The position numbers and the translations under genes are program-made. The notes beneath the pieces were generated by a model. The model was not told the origin of the DNA. It worked only from the letters and a program-made list of their open reading frames with translations, and searched no databases. Positions 1 to 8,973 of a stretch of DNA of 64,000 nucleotides are shown here, piece by piece. The number at the start of each line of letters is the position of its first letter. The first letter of the stretch is position 1. The DNA is from Spirochaetaceae bacterium (GTDB lineage Bacteria; Spirochaetota; Spirochaetia; Treponematales; Treponemataceae). The stretch is taken from NCBI GenBank assembly GCA_017416145.1, contig JAFQDD010000008.1:124001-188000 (forward strand), written 5' to 3'.

Positions 1-840
1 TTTGTGTAAGAATTCTTGCAAATATCTGTCGTCGGCGTTTATCACGTCATCTTTGGTGAAAAGACGTTCGTGTAACTCTTTTGAAAGTTCTGGGTCAGAC
101 TCTTCTATGGCAGAAAGAATTGCGTTTTCGGATTTTAGCTCCATACGCTTTAAGATTTCTGCCAAAGCCCCTCTTCCATCTACAGATTCTGTGTTTGTAG
201 TTCCAAGGGCTTTTACTTTTTCTTTGATTAAAAAATCAACTCGCTTAATTGTTTCTTGGTCGATATTTTGCATTTTAGCCAAACGAATAATTGTTTGTTT
301 TTTTTCTTCTTCTGGCATTTTTTTTATAATTTCTGCTGCAAGATTTGGAGAGATTTTTGATAGAACCAAGGTTTTTATAGCTACAGCTTCGTCTTTTAAA
401 ACAAAGTAGATTTTTTCTGATTCTAGTTCGTTTAGATATGTAAAAGGCTCTTCAACTTGTTTTGGAACAGCTTTTTCTAACATATAAGAAGCTTTTTCTT
501 TTCCGTAAGTTGCTTCAAGAATTTCACGGGCTTTTTCTACACCGCCAATGGCATCATGCTTTTCAGAAAGTGCTTTAAATTCTGCTAAAATGACAGTTGC
601 TTCTTCTGGGTCAACATAGCGAATAGAAGCAATTTCTATCATCAATTTTTCGATTTGGTCTTGAGGAAGAAGCGGCAAAATCTTTGAAGCTTGTTCAACT
701 CCGATTAAAAGCAAGAATTTTGCAACACGTCGAAAACTGCTTTCTTTTCCTTCTGGAGCTTCTGAAACAGGAACTTTTACAAATCCCCGTCGATTTATTG
801 TTTCTTTTATTTCTTCTACAGAATCATCTAAACTTTTCAT
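1..840 (-). CDS. fliG: Flagellar motor switch protein FliG paralogue (3' end outside window)
   Basis: FliG forms the cytoplasmic C-ring of the flagellar motor and couples to the stator. 280 codons are visible, starting ATG at 840 and running off the left edge with no stop. The translation has a polar N-terminal extension of about 30 residues, then FliG N-domain features (KFLLLIGVEQASKILPLLP, later LPQDQIEKLMIEIASI) and the middle-domain helices. Spirochaetes usually carry two FliG proteins. The extension and the absence of a fliF neighbour favour the stand-alone paralogue (FliG1 type), but this is inference because the torque-generating C-terminal domain is not visible. There is no Shine-Dalgarno; a -10 box lies 7 nt before the ATG. 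Confidence 0.85.
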   Translation of the reverse strand, partial: MKSLDDSVEEIKETINRRGFVKVPVSEAPEGKESSFRRVAKFLLLIGVEQASKILPLLPQDQIEKLMIEIASIRYVDPEEATVILAEFKALSEKHDAIGGVEKAREILEATYGKEKASYMLEKAVPKQVEEPFTYLNELESEKIYFVLKDEAVAIKTLVLSKISPNLAAEIIKKMPEEEKKQTIIRLAKMQNIDQETIKRVDFLIKEKVKALGTTNTESVDGRGALAEILKRMELKSENAILSAIEESDPELSKELHERLFTKDDVINADDRYLQEFLHK

Positions 841-847
841 TATCACT

Positions 848-877
848 ATAGTAACAAATATTTATATATTTTTGCAA
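848..877 (-). promoter_or_regulatory. Promoter of fliG paralogue, leaderless type
   Basis: On the minus strand TTGCAA (877-872) and TACTAT (853-848) are separated by 18 bp. Only 7 nt separate the -10 from the ATG at 840, so transcription should begin at or next to the start codon. No ribosome binding site is present. Confidence 0.5.
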
Positions 878-935
878 GAAAATGTTTAACATTTTAGAAA
901 ATGTTAAAAACTAATTAGGAAATGATAATAACAGA

Positions 936-1089
936 TTTTCCCAAGACTTTGGGAGGCGTCAGCTTTGATAAAGCTGGTAAATTTTACGAGGGGTGAAAAC
1001 CCATTTTTTTCGATAAAACGGGTTTTCACCCCTCGTGCTCCCCGCTTTCCCAAAAGAACGACCAAAGGGGTGTCCCCTTTGGAATCCCC
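936..1089 (+). repeat. Structured dispersed repeat, family R1, copy 1
   Basis: A 154-bp intergenic element that matches copy 2 at 13416-13570 through conserved blocks. It holds four hairpins. H1 is TCCCAA/TTGGGA (939-954). H2 is CAGCTTT/AAAGCTG (960-976). H3 is a perfect 17-bp stem (986-1002 with 1020-1036). H4 is CCAAAGGGG/CCCCTTTGG (1062-1082). The H3 arms differ from copy 2 but remain complementary, which is good evidence for a conserved RNA or DNA fold. The rest of the 841-1264 gap holds the fliG promoter on the left and the secF terminator on the right, with nothing else recognisable. Confidence 0.8.
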
Positions 1090-1180
1090 AAATTTGTTTT
1101 TGTTTTTAATGTATAATCTTTTTTCTCCATTTCGTGATTCAGTACAGATGAATATCTGATATTTTTAAAAAGTTTGGCAG

Positions 1181-1217
1181 AAAAAAAGCCTGTTTCTTTT
1201 TTTAGAAACAGGCTTTT
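1181..1217 (-). terminator. Intrinsic terminator of yajC-secDF operon
   Basis: GCCTGTTTC (1188-1196) pairs with GAAACAGGC (1205-1213) in a 9-bp stem, followed on the minus strand by seven T. It lies about 50 bp after the secF stop. Confidence 0.85.
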
Positions 1218-1264
1218 CTACCTATGATAAGGAACGATTTATAAAATCTTTAACTCAGTTTCGA

Positions 1265-2503
1265 TTATTCTTCAACTAAATCATCAATTTTTGTAACTTG
1301 TGATTTCTTTTCTTCATCTGAAGGTTTCCAATTTTTACGGGTTAAAGAAACGAAAGCTCCAGCTATGAAGATTGTAGAATAAACACCAGAAACCATACCA
1401 ACTAACAATGCTAATGCAAAGTCCTTAATACTTCCAGAAGCGAAAATATAAAGAGATGAAACAGCTAACATTGTTGTTAAAGTTGTAATCAATGTACGAC
1501 CTAAGTTTTCTGTTTGTGACAAATCCAAAAGTTCAACCATTGAGTTGCATTTTACAGATTTAATATTTTCACGAACACGGTCAAAAATAACAACTGTATC
1601 GTTGATTGAGTAACCGATGATTGTTAACAAGGCTGCCAATGTAATTGATGTAAACTCCATTTGTGTCCAAATCATAAATGTAAGCATAATCAAAGCATCG
1701 TGAGCAATGGCAATTACAGCTCCAAGAGCAAAGTCCCACTTAAAGCGGATTGTTGCATAAAGCCAAATCAAAGCCAACGAACAAATAACCATTAAAATTG
1801 CTTTTACACTTAATCCACTTGAAAACTTTGATGCAACAAAGTCTGTTTGAATAACTGCCACATTATCTGCACCAAATTTATTCTCAAACTTTGATAGAAT
1901 TGTATCTTGGATTTTCTTACTAATTTCAGAATCTGTACCATCATCTCCAACACGAATTTGGAAAGTGTTATCTTTTTCTGCACCAACTTGCTTTACAGCA
2001 GCACCTGGAATATCAGTAAAAAGATTTCTCACAGTTTCAATATCCACTAAAGTTGGATTTTCTGGTTGGAAATAAAGTCTGTAGGCTTCTGAACCTAAAA
2101 CAGTATTTTTTGCAGAACTTCCAAAAAGACCTTCAGCTTTTACAGAATCGCTAACTTTTGCTTTTGCACTTACACCGTCGATTGAAGAAAGTGCATTTGC
2201 CATTTTTCCAACTGTATCAAAGTCAATGTATGGAAAAGAATAGGTTGTACTTTCAGAACCAACGCCTGTAACAACTAGATCAATTTTTTGAGTTGATGTT
2301 TCAACTGATACAGAAGCAGAACCGTCATAGGTTAGTTCAAGAGCAGTTGGAACTACAGCCACATCTTCGATTAAACCTGGTTTAAAATCAATACCAAAGT
2401 TGATTCCTTTAACAAAAAAGCCTACAACACCAAAAACAATCAAAGAAACACTTAAAATTGTAGCTGGAACAAAAAACTTACTAAATTTGATAACCTTTTT
2501 CAT
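1265..2503 (-). CDS. secF: Protein translocase subunit SecF
   Basis: Inner-membrane accessory subunit that works with SecD to drive late steps of Sec-dependent export using the proton motive force. The protein has 412 residues: one N-terminal membrane segment (about 12-34), a periplasmic region to about residue 230, then five membrane segments. The typical SecF stretch containing GYSINDTVVIFDRVRENI lies near residue 300. The start codon overlaps the secD stop by one base (TAATG) and is preceded by GGAGG, so the two are probably translationally coupled. The periplasmic part is longer than in E. coli SecF. Confidence 0.95.
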   Translation of the reverse strand: MKKVIKFSKFFVPATILSVSLIVFGVVGFFVKGINFGIDFKPGLIEDVAVVPTALELTYDGSASVSVETSTQKIDLVVTGVGSESTTYSFPYIDFDTVGKMANALSSIDGVSAKAKVSDSVKAEGLFGSSAKNTVLGSEAYRLYFQPENPTLVDIETVRNLFTDIPGAAVKQVGAEKDNTFQIRVGDDGTDSEISKKIQDTILSKFENKFGADNVAVIQTDFVASKFSSGLSVKAILMVICSLALIWLYATIRFKWDFALGAVIAIAHDALIMLTFMIWTQMEFTSITLAALLTIIGYSINDTVVIFDRVRENIKSVKCNSMVELLDLSQTENLGRTLITTLTTMLAVSSLYIFASGSIKDFALALLVGMVSGVYSTIFIAGAFVSLTRKNWKPSDEEKKSQVTKIDDLVEE

Positions 2504-4245
2504 TATTTTGTCCTCCAGCTAATGCTAATTTTTTGTTTTTTTAGAACCTCTGTGTTAAAGTCGAAAATCAATTTTGAAACTACAAGAGCTGTAAATACAG
2601 AAGAAACAACACCGATTGCTAAGCTAACTGCGAATCCCTGGATTGAACCAGAACCAAATTGTGATAGGAAGATAGCAGCGATAAATGTAGTGATGTTAGA
2701 GTCCATAATCGCCCAGAAAGCATGAGCAAAACCTGACTGAATTGCAGCAGCTCTACCCTTTCCAAGTTTCATTTCGTCTTTTATGCGTTCAAAAATAATT
2801 ACGTTAGCGTCAACTGCCATACCGATTGTTAAAATCATACCAGCAATACTTGGAAGTGTTACTGTCATATTGAAAGCTGACAAAATACTAAACATGATAT
2901 AAAGGTTCAAAATCTGAGCAACAACAGCATTTACACCAGCACCTTTGTACCAAATTAACATAAATACCATAACAGCTAAAAGACCAAAGGCAATAGCAAA
3001 AAGTCCTTCTTTAATTTGTTTTTCACCAGTTGAAGCACCGATAACTTGTTGACTTTCTACTGTTAGAGGAACATCAAGCCAAGCTGATTGTAAAGTTTTT
3101 ACAAGCTCATTTGCTTCTGTTAAAGTAAGATTTGAAATTGCAACTTGTCCGTTTGGAATAGCACTTTGAATTGTACCGTAGGATTTTACTTTATCATCAG
3201 AAATAATAGCAACTCCTTCTCCAACGTGAGAAGCTGTATAATCAGCAAAGATTTCTGCTCCTGTTGAATCAAGAGTTAAAGCAACTTGTGGTTCACCAGA
3301 AATATTGTCGCTTGTTACACTTGCTGATTTTAAGTGCTTACCATCAAGCAAGTATTCTTTTGAAACAACAACATAAGAAACTCTTTCATCAAGACCATAT
3401 TCATCTTTTTGATACAAACCTAAAACTTCTGCATCTGCAGGAATTAAAGATAAATCTAGCAATTCTCCATTTGCAGCGAAAACTCTAGATGGATTTGCAA
3501 GATAATATTCATTAAAAGCAACTGTTTCAGCTTCGTAAACTTCACGGAAATTTAAAATTCCCTTACCCATAATAATTGAGTTAATACGACTTGAATCAGC
3601 AGCACCAGGAAGCTCGATGTAAATTCTATCTTCACCTTGTTGACGAATAACTGGCTCTGAAAGTCCGAAACGGTCAACACGACTGGTTAAAGTTTCGATT
3701 ACATTTTCCATAGCTTGTTGCTTAAATGCTGGAATACTTTCTGTAGGTAACAAATCACCTTGAGCGGCCACTGCTGCATCTAAGTCAGCTTTTACAACAA
3801 CACTCATACCACCAGATAGGTCAAGACCAAGTTTTACAGAGTTGTTGTAGTGTTTTTTTGCATCAAGAATTTCTTCACGATAGTAATCTTCGATTGCAGA
3901 AGTTAAAGCAGCTTTGGAAGCAAATCCACTTAACAAGTCACCTATTGTGAAGTCTTTTGGAATTGCTTTTCCACTTTCCTTATAATTTTTCTTTGCTACT
4001 TTTACCAAATAATCATACTTTTCTTCAACCGGTAGAGAAGCATCCTTTCTAGCCAATGTAAACAAAGTATTCACTTCTTCGTTTGCAGTGTAAATAGAAT
4101 AATCTTTAATTTTTTCTAGTGAACTTAGAGCCATTGCTTGAACTTCCTTTGGAGTTAGTGCATACCAACTAATTGAAGGCCAAAGGAATACAAAACAAAG
4201 CACTAATACAGCTAGAATGAGCAATAAACGACCTCGTTTACTCAT
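2503..4245 (-). CDS. secD: Protein translocase subunit SecD
   Basis: Partner of SecF in the translocon accessory complex. The 580-residue protein has an N-terminal membrane helix (about 7-27), a large periplasmic P1 region with the LGLDLSGG signature near residue 140 and a second conserved stretch GILNFREV, and five C-terminal membrane helices. The last part carries MAVDANVIIFERIKDE, the SecD transmembrane signature. It lies between yajC (22 bp upstream) and secF (1-nt overlap), the usual order. The start ATG at 4245 follows a GAGGTAA ribosome binding site. Confidence 0.96.
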   Translation of the reverse strand: MSKRGRLLLILAVLVLCFVFLWPSISWYALTPKEVQAMALSSLEKIKDYSIYTANEEVNTLFTLARKDASLPVEEKYDYLVKVAKKNYKESGKAIPKDFTIGDLLSGFASKAALTSAIEDYYREEILDAKKHYNNSVKLGLDLSGGMSVVVKADLDAAVAAQGDLLPTESIPAFKQQAMENVIETLTSRVDRFGLSEPVIRQQGEDRIYIELPGAADSSRINSIIMGKGILNFREVYEAETVAFNEYYLANPSRVFAANGELLDLSLIPADAEVLGLYQKDEYGLDERVSYVVVSKEYLLDGKHLKSASVTSDNISGEPQVALTLDSTGAEIFADYTASHVGEGVAIISDDKVKSYGTIQSAIPNGQVAISNLTLTEANELVKTLQSAWLDVPLTVESQQVIGASTGEKQIKEGLFAIAFGLLAVMVFMLIWYKGAGVNAVVAQILNLYIMFSILSAFNMTVTLPSIAGMILTIGMAVDANVIIFERIKDEMKLGKGRAAAIQSGFAHAFWAIMDSNITTFIAAIFLSQFGSGSIQGFAVSLAIGVVSSVFTALVVSKLIFDFNTEVLKKQKISISWRTK

Positions 4246-4267
4246 TTTTACTTACCTCAAAATTAAC

Positions 4268-4666
4268 TTATTTTTCTTCTGTAGTATTATCTTCAACAGC
4301 TTTGTTTTCAGTAGTTTCTACAGCTTTTTTATCTTTTTTTTCAACTTTCTCTTCTTTTGAAGAACCTTGAACAGTTACAGATGCAATTGCTGAACGAGAA
4401 AATTCGATTTTTGCATTGTCATCAACTTTTACGATAATAGTTTTTTCTTTTGTTTGTGCAACTGTTCCGTGAATTCCACCAATTGTAACAACTTTGTCGC
4501 CTTTTTTTAGAGCGGCAATCATTTTGTCTGTTTCTTTTTGTTTTTTATTCTGTGGGCGAATAATGAAAAAATAGAAAATAACAAAAATTAGTAAAATTGG
4601 TAACATAGAAACCAATAGAGAACCAGTTCCTGCAGCAGCTGCTGCGGCATCTTGTAAAAAGAACAT
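4268..4666 (-). CDS. yajC: Preprotein translocase subunit YajC
   Basis: Small membrane component of the SecDF-YajC complex. The 132-residue protein has one membrane helix (about 15-36, ending FFIIRPQNKKQKE, the family signature). A cytoplasmic beta-rich segment KGDKVVTIGGIHGTV follows, then an acidic and lysine-rich tail. I place the start at 4666 because AAGGATGG lies 5 nt upstream of it. The ATG at 4675 has no correctly spaced site, since AAGG abuts it directly. First gene of the operon; likely promoter at 4705-4732. Confidence 0.93.
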   Translation of the reverse strand: MFFLQDAAAAAAGTGSLLVSMLPILLIFVIFYFFIIRPQNKKQKETDKMIAALKKGDKVVTIGGIHGTVAQTKEKTIIVKVDDNAKIEFSRSAIASVTVQGSSKEEKVEKKDKKAVETTENKAVEDNTTEEK

Positions 4667-4704
4667 AATATCCATCCTTTATTTTTAAAATTATGTGCCA
4701 TAAA

Positions 4705-4732
4705 AGATAACACGATAAAAGTCTAGGGTCAA
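4705..4732 (-). promoter_or_regulatory. Probable promoter of yajC-secDF
   Basis: Minus-strand TTGACC (4732-4727), 16-bp spacer, TTATCT (4710-4705), 39 nt before the yajC start. The -10 is a weak match. Confidence 0.4.
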
Positions 4733-4790
4733 GTGAAATAATCTAGATTTTGAGAAGAGTAATAGTGAGAAGTTATAGAATAAAAAATGA

Positions 4791-5927
4791 TTAGAAATTT
4801 TCCATTAACAAATCAGCTAATTTATCGCTTTCAAAAGAAATGGGTAAATTTTCGATTTGACGGGAAGTCTTTTCGAGATATTCTTCATCGTGAAGCATAA
4901 TATCTACAGCCTTTGTGATTGATTTTGGTTTTCGCACAAAAATACCAACTTTGTTATCGATGGCAAACTGAACATTCCCCAACTCTTGACCGTAGATAAA
5001 GTGATTTATTACCACAGGTTTTCTACTAACCAAAACTTCCATCAAAGAGGCAGGTCCCGCTTTTATAACTGCACAATCACAAGCTTTTACAATTTCATCC
5101 ATAAAGTTGATAAAACCATAAACTCGAATATCAACTACTTTTTGAGCCTTTGAAAGGATGTCTAAATAGGCTTTTGTGCGAATATCACGTCCACAAACCA
5201 CAACTACTGTAAAATCAACTCGTCGTGCAACAAAATCCGTAACAATTGGAATCATATTTGGAAGACCTTCGCCACCACCTGTAAGAAGCACAATTTTTTT
5301 ATCCAATGGCAAATTGTACTTTTTGCGAATAATTTTTACATCTTCTTTTGTAGCAAGTTTTCTAAACTTTTGATTAAGCAAAAATGGTACCACAGTAAGA
5401 TTTTCTTCTGGAATATGGCATTTTGTCATTGCATATTTTTTTACTTGCTCAGAAAAAACATAATATTTTGTTTTTGGCTCATAAAACCAAGTACTATGTG
5501 CTGTAAATGGATCTGTAACCACCATAGAAATCTTAATATTTGGATTTGCATTTCTAACGGCACTTCTAATTGCGTGACCTAATGCAAAGTGAAAAACCAC
5601 CACATCTGTTGGATTATGCTTTTTAATTAACTTTTCAAGATATCCATTTGTCCAAAGATTTAAAAATTTAATAATAAAAGTCTGAAACCAACGTCCACCA
5701 ATTCTATAAATGAAACTAAACAAACCAGGAACAAAATTCATAGAAAAATGGTATAAATCTTCAAAAGCAAGTTTTCCAAAAATATTACTTTCGTTAAATC
5801 CATTTTCCAAAACAATCTCTGCTTCTGGATATTTTTCAGCGAAAATATTTTTTAGTACGTTGGCAGAGGATTTATGACCTCCACCTGTATTTAAATATAA
5901 AAATAGAAATTTCCGTTTATTTTCCAT
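4791..5927 (-). CDS. GT28-family diacylglycerol glycosyltransferase (MGDG synthase/UgtP-like)
   Basis: Predicted to transfer a hexose from a nucleotide sugar to diacylglycerol or a similar lipid at the inner face of the cytoplasmic membrane. The 378-residue protein has the family's N-terminal acceptor domain beginning LFLYLNTGGGHKSSA and containing the MGDG_synth stretch. A C-terminal nucleotide-sugar domain follows with LLTGGGEGLPNM and the donor-binding run KAGPASLMEVLVSRKPVV. It starts 17 bp after the outer-membrane protein gene and is probably cotranscribed with it. A Shine-Dalgarno sequence is weak. The sugar and lipid substrates cannot be told from sequence alone. Confidence 0.85.
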   Translation of the reverse strand: MENKRKFLFLYLNTGGGHKSSANVLKNIFAEKYPEAEIVLENGFNESNIFGKLAFEDLYHFSMNFVPGLFSFIYRIGGRWFQTFIIKFLNLWTNGYLEKLIKKHNPTDVVVFHFALGHAIRSAVRNANPNIKISMVVTDPFTAHSTWFYEPKTKYYVFSEQVKKYAMTKCHIPEENLTVVPFLLNQKFRKLATKEDVKIIRKKYNLPLDKKIVLLTGGGEGLPNMIPIVTDFVARRVDFTVVVVCGRDIRTKAYLDILSKAQKVVDIRVYGFINFMDEIVKACDCAVIKAGPASLMEVLVSRKPVVINHFIYGQELGNVQFAIDNKVGIFVRKPKSITKAVDIMLHDEEYLEKTSRQIENLPISFESDKLADLLMENF

Positions 5928-5944
5928 ATCTAAAAGACTAAACC

Positions 5945-7768
5945 TTAAAAGATATATTTTACGCTAACTGAAAAGAAGTTTGACCATTGATTATGCAAAC
6001 CAGCCTTCCATGCTTCGTACTGTTTATTTAACTCTGCAATAATTTCTTCATCTGTTGGTTTGTTTCCATCAGCAGAAAGCTCTGCATCGTAAGTAAACAT
6101 TGACTTATCAACGCCAACATTTTTTTCTTGTTGCAAAGTATAACTCAATCCGAAAACAAAGTAACTTTTATTTTTTAATGTGTATGTGTATTCAGCATTG
6201 ATAGCATTTTGAACACAAACATAATTTGTTGTATTATCTAAAAATAAGAAATTATGATTTGCATAAGTAAAATATCCATTATCCCCATCACCACCACGCT
6301 TACCAGCATCAGGGAAATCAAAAATTGAACCATCTGTAACAGAGCCACAATCATACATTAAATATTGTCTTACACAGTCAAAGGCATCTTCATTTGCAAT
6401 AGCAGTTTTCTCTTTGTTTAATCCATTCATATACAAAGTTTCGTTTATATTTCCATGGCGTACAACTGAACTTAAGAAATTGAGATTCAATCCTTTTACT
6501 GGCTGAACTTTAATTGAAAAACGTAATCTGTCTGAATTTGGAGAAATATTTGAACCTAAACTAACCTTAGTCGATGTGTAATTTTGATAGTTTGGCATGG
6601 ATACATCCAAATCTCCCACTGCATCTTCCATAGAGTGAGTATACATATAAGGAGCCAAGAAAGTGTAATCAACTGCAAAAAACTTACAGAGATTTTCACC
6701 AGTTGGAGCATATTGGATACCAGTTTCCAAAGCAAATTTCAATTTTGTATTAAAATGGAGTTTTACCAAATCATTAAATCCGATATCATCAGCCAAAACA
6801 TTTGCAAAAATATTTACCCCTTTTGCAGGTTTGAAAGAAAATTCTACACCTAATAAGAGGTTATCATTTTCATATCCAGAAATTTGTTGCATTGCCATAA
6901 AAGGCACTATTGGCATTAGATATGTAAAATCAAAACGTGGACCTGTTATAGCTGTTTCGTAAACAGTAAAATCGAATTTTTCCGTAAATGAATATCTTAG
7001 TGAGTGAAGATAAAAATATTTTGATGGATAAGAACCTTCACCCTTAGAATTTGATGCAGATAAAAGTAACATAGCCATCTGGTAATTAAACTTTTCTTTA
7101 TTTATAGTAAAAACCAAAGAACCTACGTGAGGAGCTGTTGCCCCCAAAACAATCCCTGTATCAACCATACTTCCAAAAGAATTTCGCTGCAAACCTGCTT
7201 GAAAATACACATCCTTTGTTCCATAAGCTGCTACAGCATTGTATGGTGTATAAAGATTTAGTCCACCAACACTTAACTCGTCAGATTCATAATCCAAATC
7301 TGGAGCAGCATATTTTGGCAAAACTTCACTATTTTTATCCCCTGTTGACAAAAGAGGAGTTACTTCAAAACTAATTGTTGTATTTTTTAGAACTTCAGCA
7401 TTTCCATTGATAATCGGTGTAACATCAACTTGTTTTTGAAAATCGTCAGAAGCAGCCCCGTAGAAACTTGTTCCCAAACCAAAACGCAAAGCCTTTCCAA
7501 AATATTTTTCATAGTAAACTTTTGCTTCGGTTGCAGCTTCATAATCATCACAATTCATTACAGTTTCAAGGATATTTTTTACAAGTTGCAAAGAATAAGG
7601 TCGCATTTCTGGCAAAGATGGAATCAATCCCTGAAGTTCCCAACACAACGCATCATCATAAAATGTATCATTTGGGTCAGCAGCAACCTGTGCAGTCAAA
7701 GAGGAACATAACACAAATATTAAAATACAAGACAAAAATACTTTTTTTACATTATTAAAATTTATCAT
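5945..7768 (-). CDS. Predicted outer-membrane beta-barrel protein
   Basis: I do not recognise a named family. The 607-residue product begins with a clear signal peptide (MINFNNVKKVFLSCILIF..., cleavage near AQ-VAAD) and ends in a phenylalanine after alternating hydrophobic residues (FSVSVKYIF), as outer-membrane barrels do. The body is rich in aromatic and glycine-flanked strands. The start at 7768 is chosen over an upstream in-frame ATG at 7843 because GGAGAAG lies just before it and the signal peptide begins there. Cotranscription with the lipid glycosyltransferase downstream hints at an envelope role. Confidence 0.75.
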   Translation of the reverse strand: MINFNNVKKVFLSCILIFVLCSSLTAQVAADPNDTFYDDALCWELQGLIPSLPEMRPYSLQLVKNILETVMNCDDYEAATEAKVYYEKYFGKALRFGLGTSFYGAASDDFQKQVDVTPIINGNAEVLKNTTISFEVTPLLSTGDKNSEVLPKYAAPDLDYESDELSVGGLNLYTPYNAVAAYGTKDVYFQAGLQRNSFGSMVDTGIVLGATAPHVGSLVFTINKEKFNYQMAMLLLSASNSKGEGSYPSKYFYLHSLRYSFTEKFDFTVYETAITGPRFDFTYLMPIVPFMAMQQISGYENDNLLLGVEFSFKPAKGVNIFANVLADDIGFNDLVKLHFNTKLKFALETGIQYAPTGENLCKFFAVDYTFLAPYMYTHSMEDAVGDLDVSMPNYQNYTSTKVSLGSNISPNSDRLRFSIKVQPVKGLNLNFLSSVVRHGNINETLYMNGLNKEKTAIANEDAFDCVRQYLMYDCGSVTDGSIFDFPDAGKRGGDGDNGYFTYANHNFLFLDNTTNYVCVQNAINAEYTYTLKNKSYFVFGLSYTLQQEKNVGVDKSMFTYDAELSADGNKPTDEEIIAELNKQYEAWKAGLHNQWSNFFSVSVKYIF

Positions 7769-7912
7769 AACTTCTCCACTATGAAAACTTTTTATATTTT
7801 TTGAGCAAAAAAATTGTAATATTGTTTCTACCCTAGAATACAAAAATTAACATTTTAATCATAATATAATGGATATATTTTAAATGTCAATAAAGGGTAC
7901 ATTTTTCAAAAT

Positions 7913-8944
7913 TTAGCGAGATTTTGCAACCCGAAATCCCATAAAATTGTAGGCTTCGTTTGGGTCGTAAGAATATCTATCCCCAGCATTTAAAAAAGGC
8001 GTATATTCGCTAAAACTTCCACCACGAGACACCCTCTCACTCCCCAAGAACACACCAAAATTTTGAGCATTTCCAGTTTCAGGCAAATAATCCCCAAACC
8101 AGTCAAAACAGTATTCAAGCACATTGCCACTCATATCAAAAAGACCAGCTCCATTTGCACCGTCGACTTCGTTTGAAATTGCACCTAAAGACAAGTTTTC
8201 CAAAGGAGCAGTTCCCACAACATTTGTAGCAGTAGCAGAAAAACAAGACCAAGCAGCACCGCTTTCTAGATTACTTAATTCCACCCTTTTGTCTAAAGCT
8301 GATAAATTTTTTCTAGCTGCATATTCCCATTCAGCTTCCGTTGGCAATCTAAAACCATTAGCTGAAAAATCACACTGACACAAATCAATTTCAGAAGTCA
8401 TAGAAGAATCCCGAATAACTTCACCCTGATATTTATAACAAGGTGTATAACCACATAATTCACTAAAAGCATTGCACCATACAATCACATCGTACCAAGT
8501 AACATTTGTTACAGGATGATTTTGATTTTCAGTTGGAGCTTTGCCCCTTTTTCCCATACTTCCTTCTTGCCCGGGATTTTCAAAATAATATCCGAACATA
8601 GCTTCAGCAGAAGTTCTAACCGAGTACCAAAGTTTATAAGTAGTTTCGTATTTATTTATACTAAAAGGATATATAGTACGTTTTGCAGTTATAGATTCTG
8701 TTCCTTCTCCAATTTCAAAAGAATCCAAATTAAAATCCACAAAATCCAAAGTTTCAATCGATGAAAAAATCGACTCACGATAAACCTTTGCAATTTCCTT
8801 TTTATATTCACCAAAATCAAGCCATTTAGAAGTATTTACAGGTTGATTTTGAGCAAATCCCAAAAACTGAAAAATAACGCAAAACATCAACACAGAAAAA
8901 AGTTTTTTTTCACATAGATTTTTTTTTGCAAAAAAGTTTATCAT
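7913..8944 (-). CDS. Secreted FGE-sulfatase (SUMF1-fold) domain protein, catalytic cysteines absent
   Basis: The 343-residue protein has a signal peptide (about 1-31, ending LGFAQ) and a formylglycine-generating-enzyme fold from about residue 90. Family landmarks are VTWYDVIVWCNAFSEL, FRLPTEAEWEYAAR, SGNVLEYCFDW and RVSRGGSF...GFRVAKS. In true formylglycine generators the stretch after RGGS carries two redox cysteines. Here it reads SEYTPFLNAGDRYSY with none, so sulfatase activation is unlikely and a binding or structural role is more plausible. Such proteins are common in treponemes. A GGAG site precedes the ATG at 8944. It follows corA by 29 bp. Confidence 0.85.
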   Translation of the reverse strand: MINFFAKKNLCEKKLFSVLMFCVIFQFLGFAQNQPVNTSKWLDFGEYKKEIAKVYRESIFSSIETLDFVDFNLDSFEIGEGTESITAKRTIYPFSINKYETTYKLWYSVRTSAEAMFGYYFENPGQEGSMGKRGKAPTENQNHPVTNVTWYDVIVWCNAFSELCGYTPCYKYQGEVIRDSSMTSEIDLCQCDFSANGFRLPTEAEWEYAARKNLSALDKRVELSNLESGAAWSCFSATATNVVGTAPLENLSLGAISNEVDGANGAGLFDMSGNVLEYCFDWFGDYLPETGNAQNFGVFLGSERVSRGGSFSEYTPFLNAGDRYSYDPNEAYNFMGFRVAKSR

Positions 8945-8973
8945 TTCAAAAACTCCTCAAAAATTATTTTTCA

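Noticed and set aside
965-1159. 64-codon ORF on the plus strand
   Set aside because: It runs through the structured repeat R1 copy 1, has no ribosome binding site and its peptide merely translates hairpin arms.
4667-4675. Earlier ATG start for yajC at 4675
   Set aside because: AAGG directly abuts it, whereas the ATG at 4666 has AAGGATGG at 5-nt spacing.
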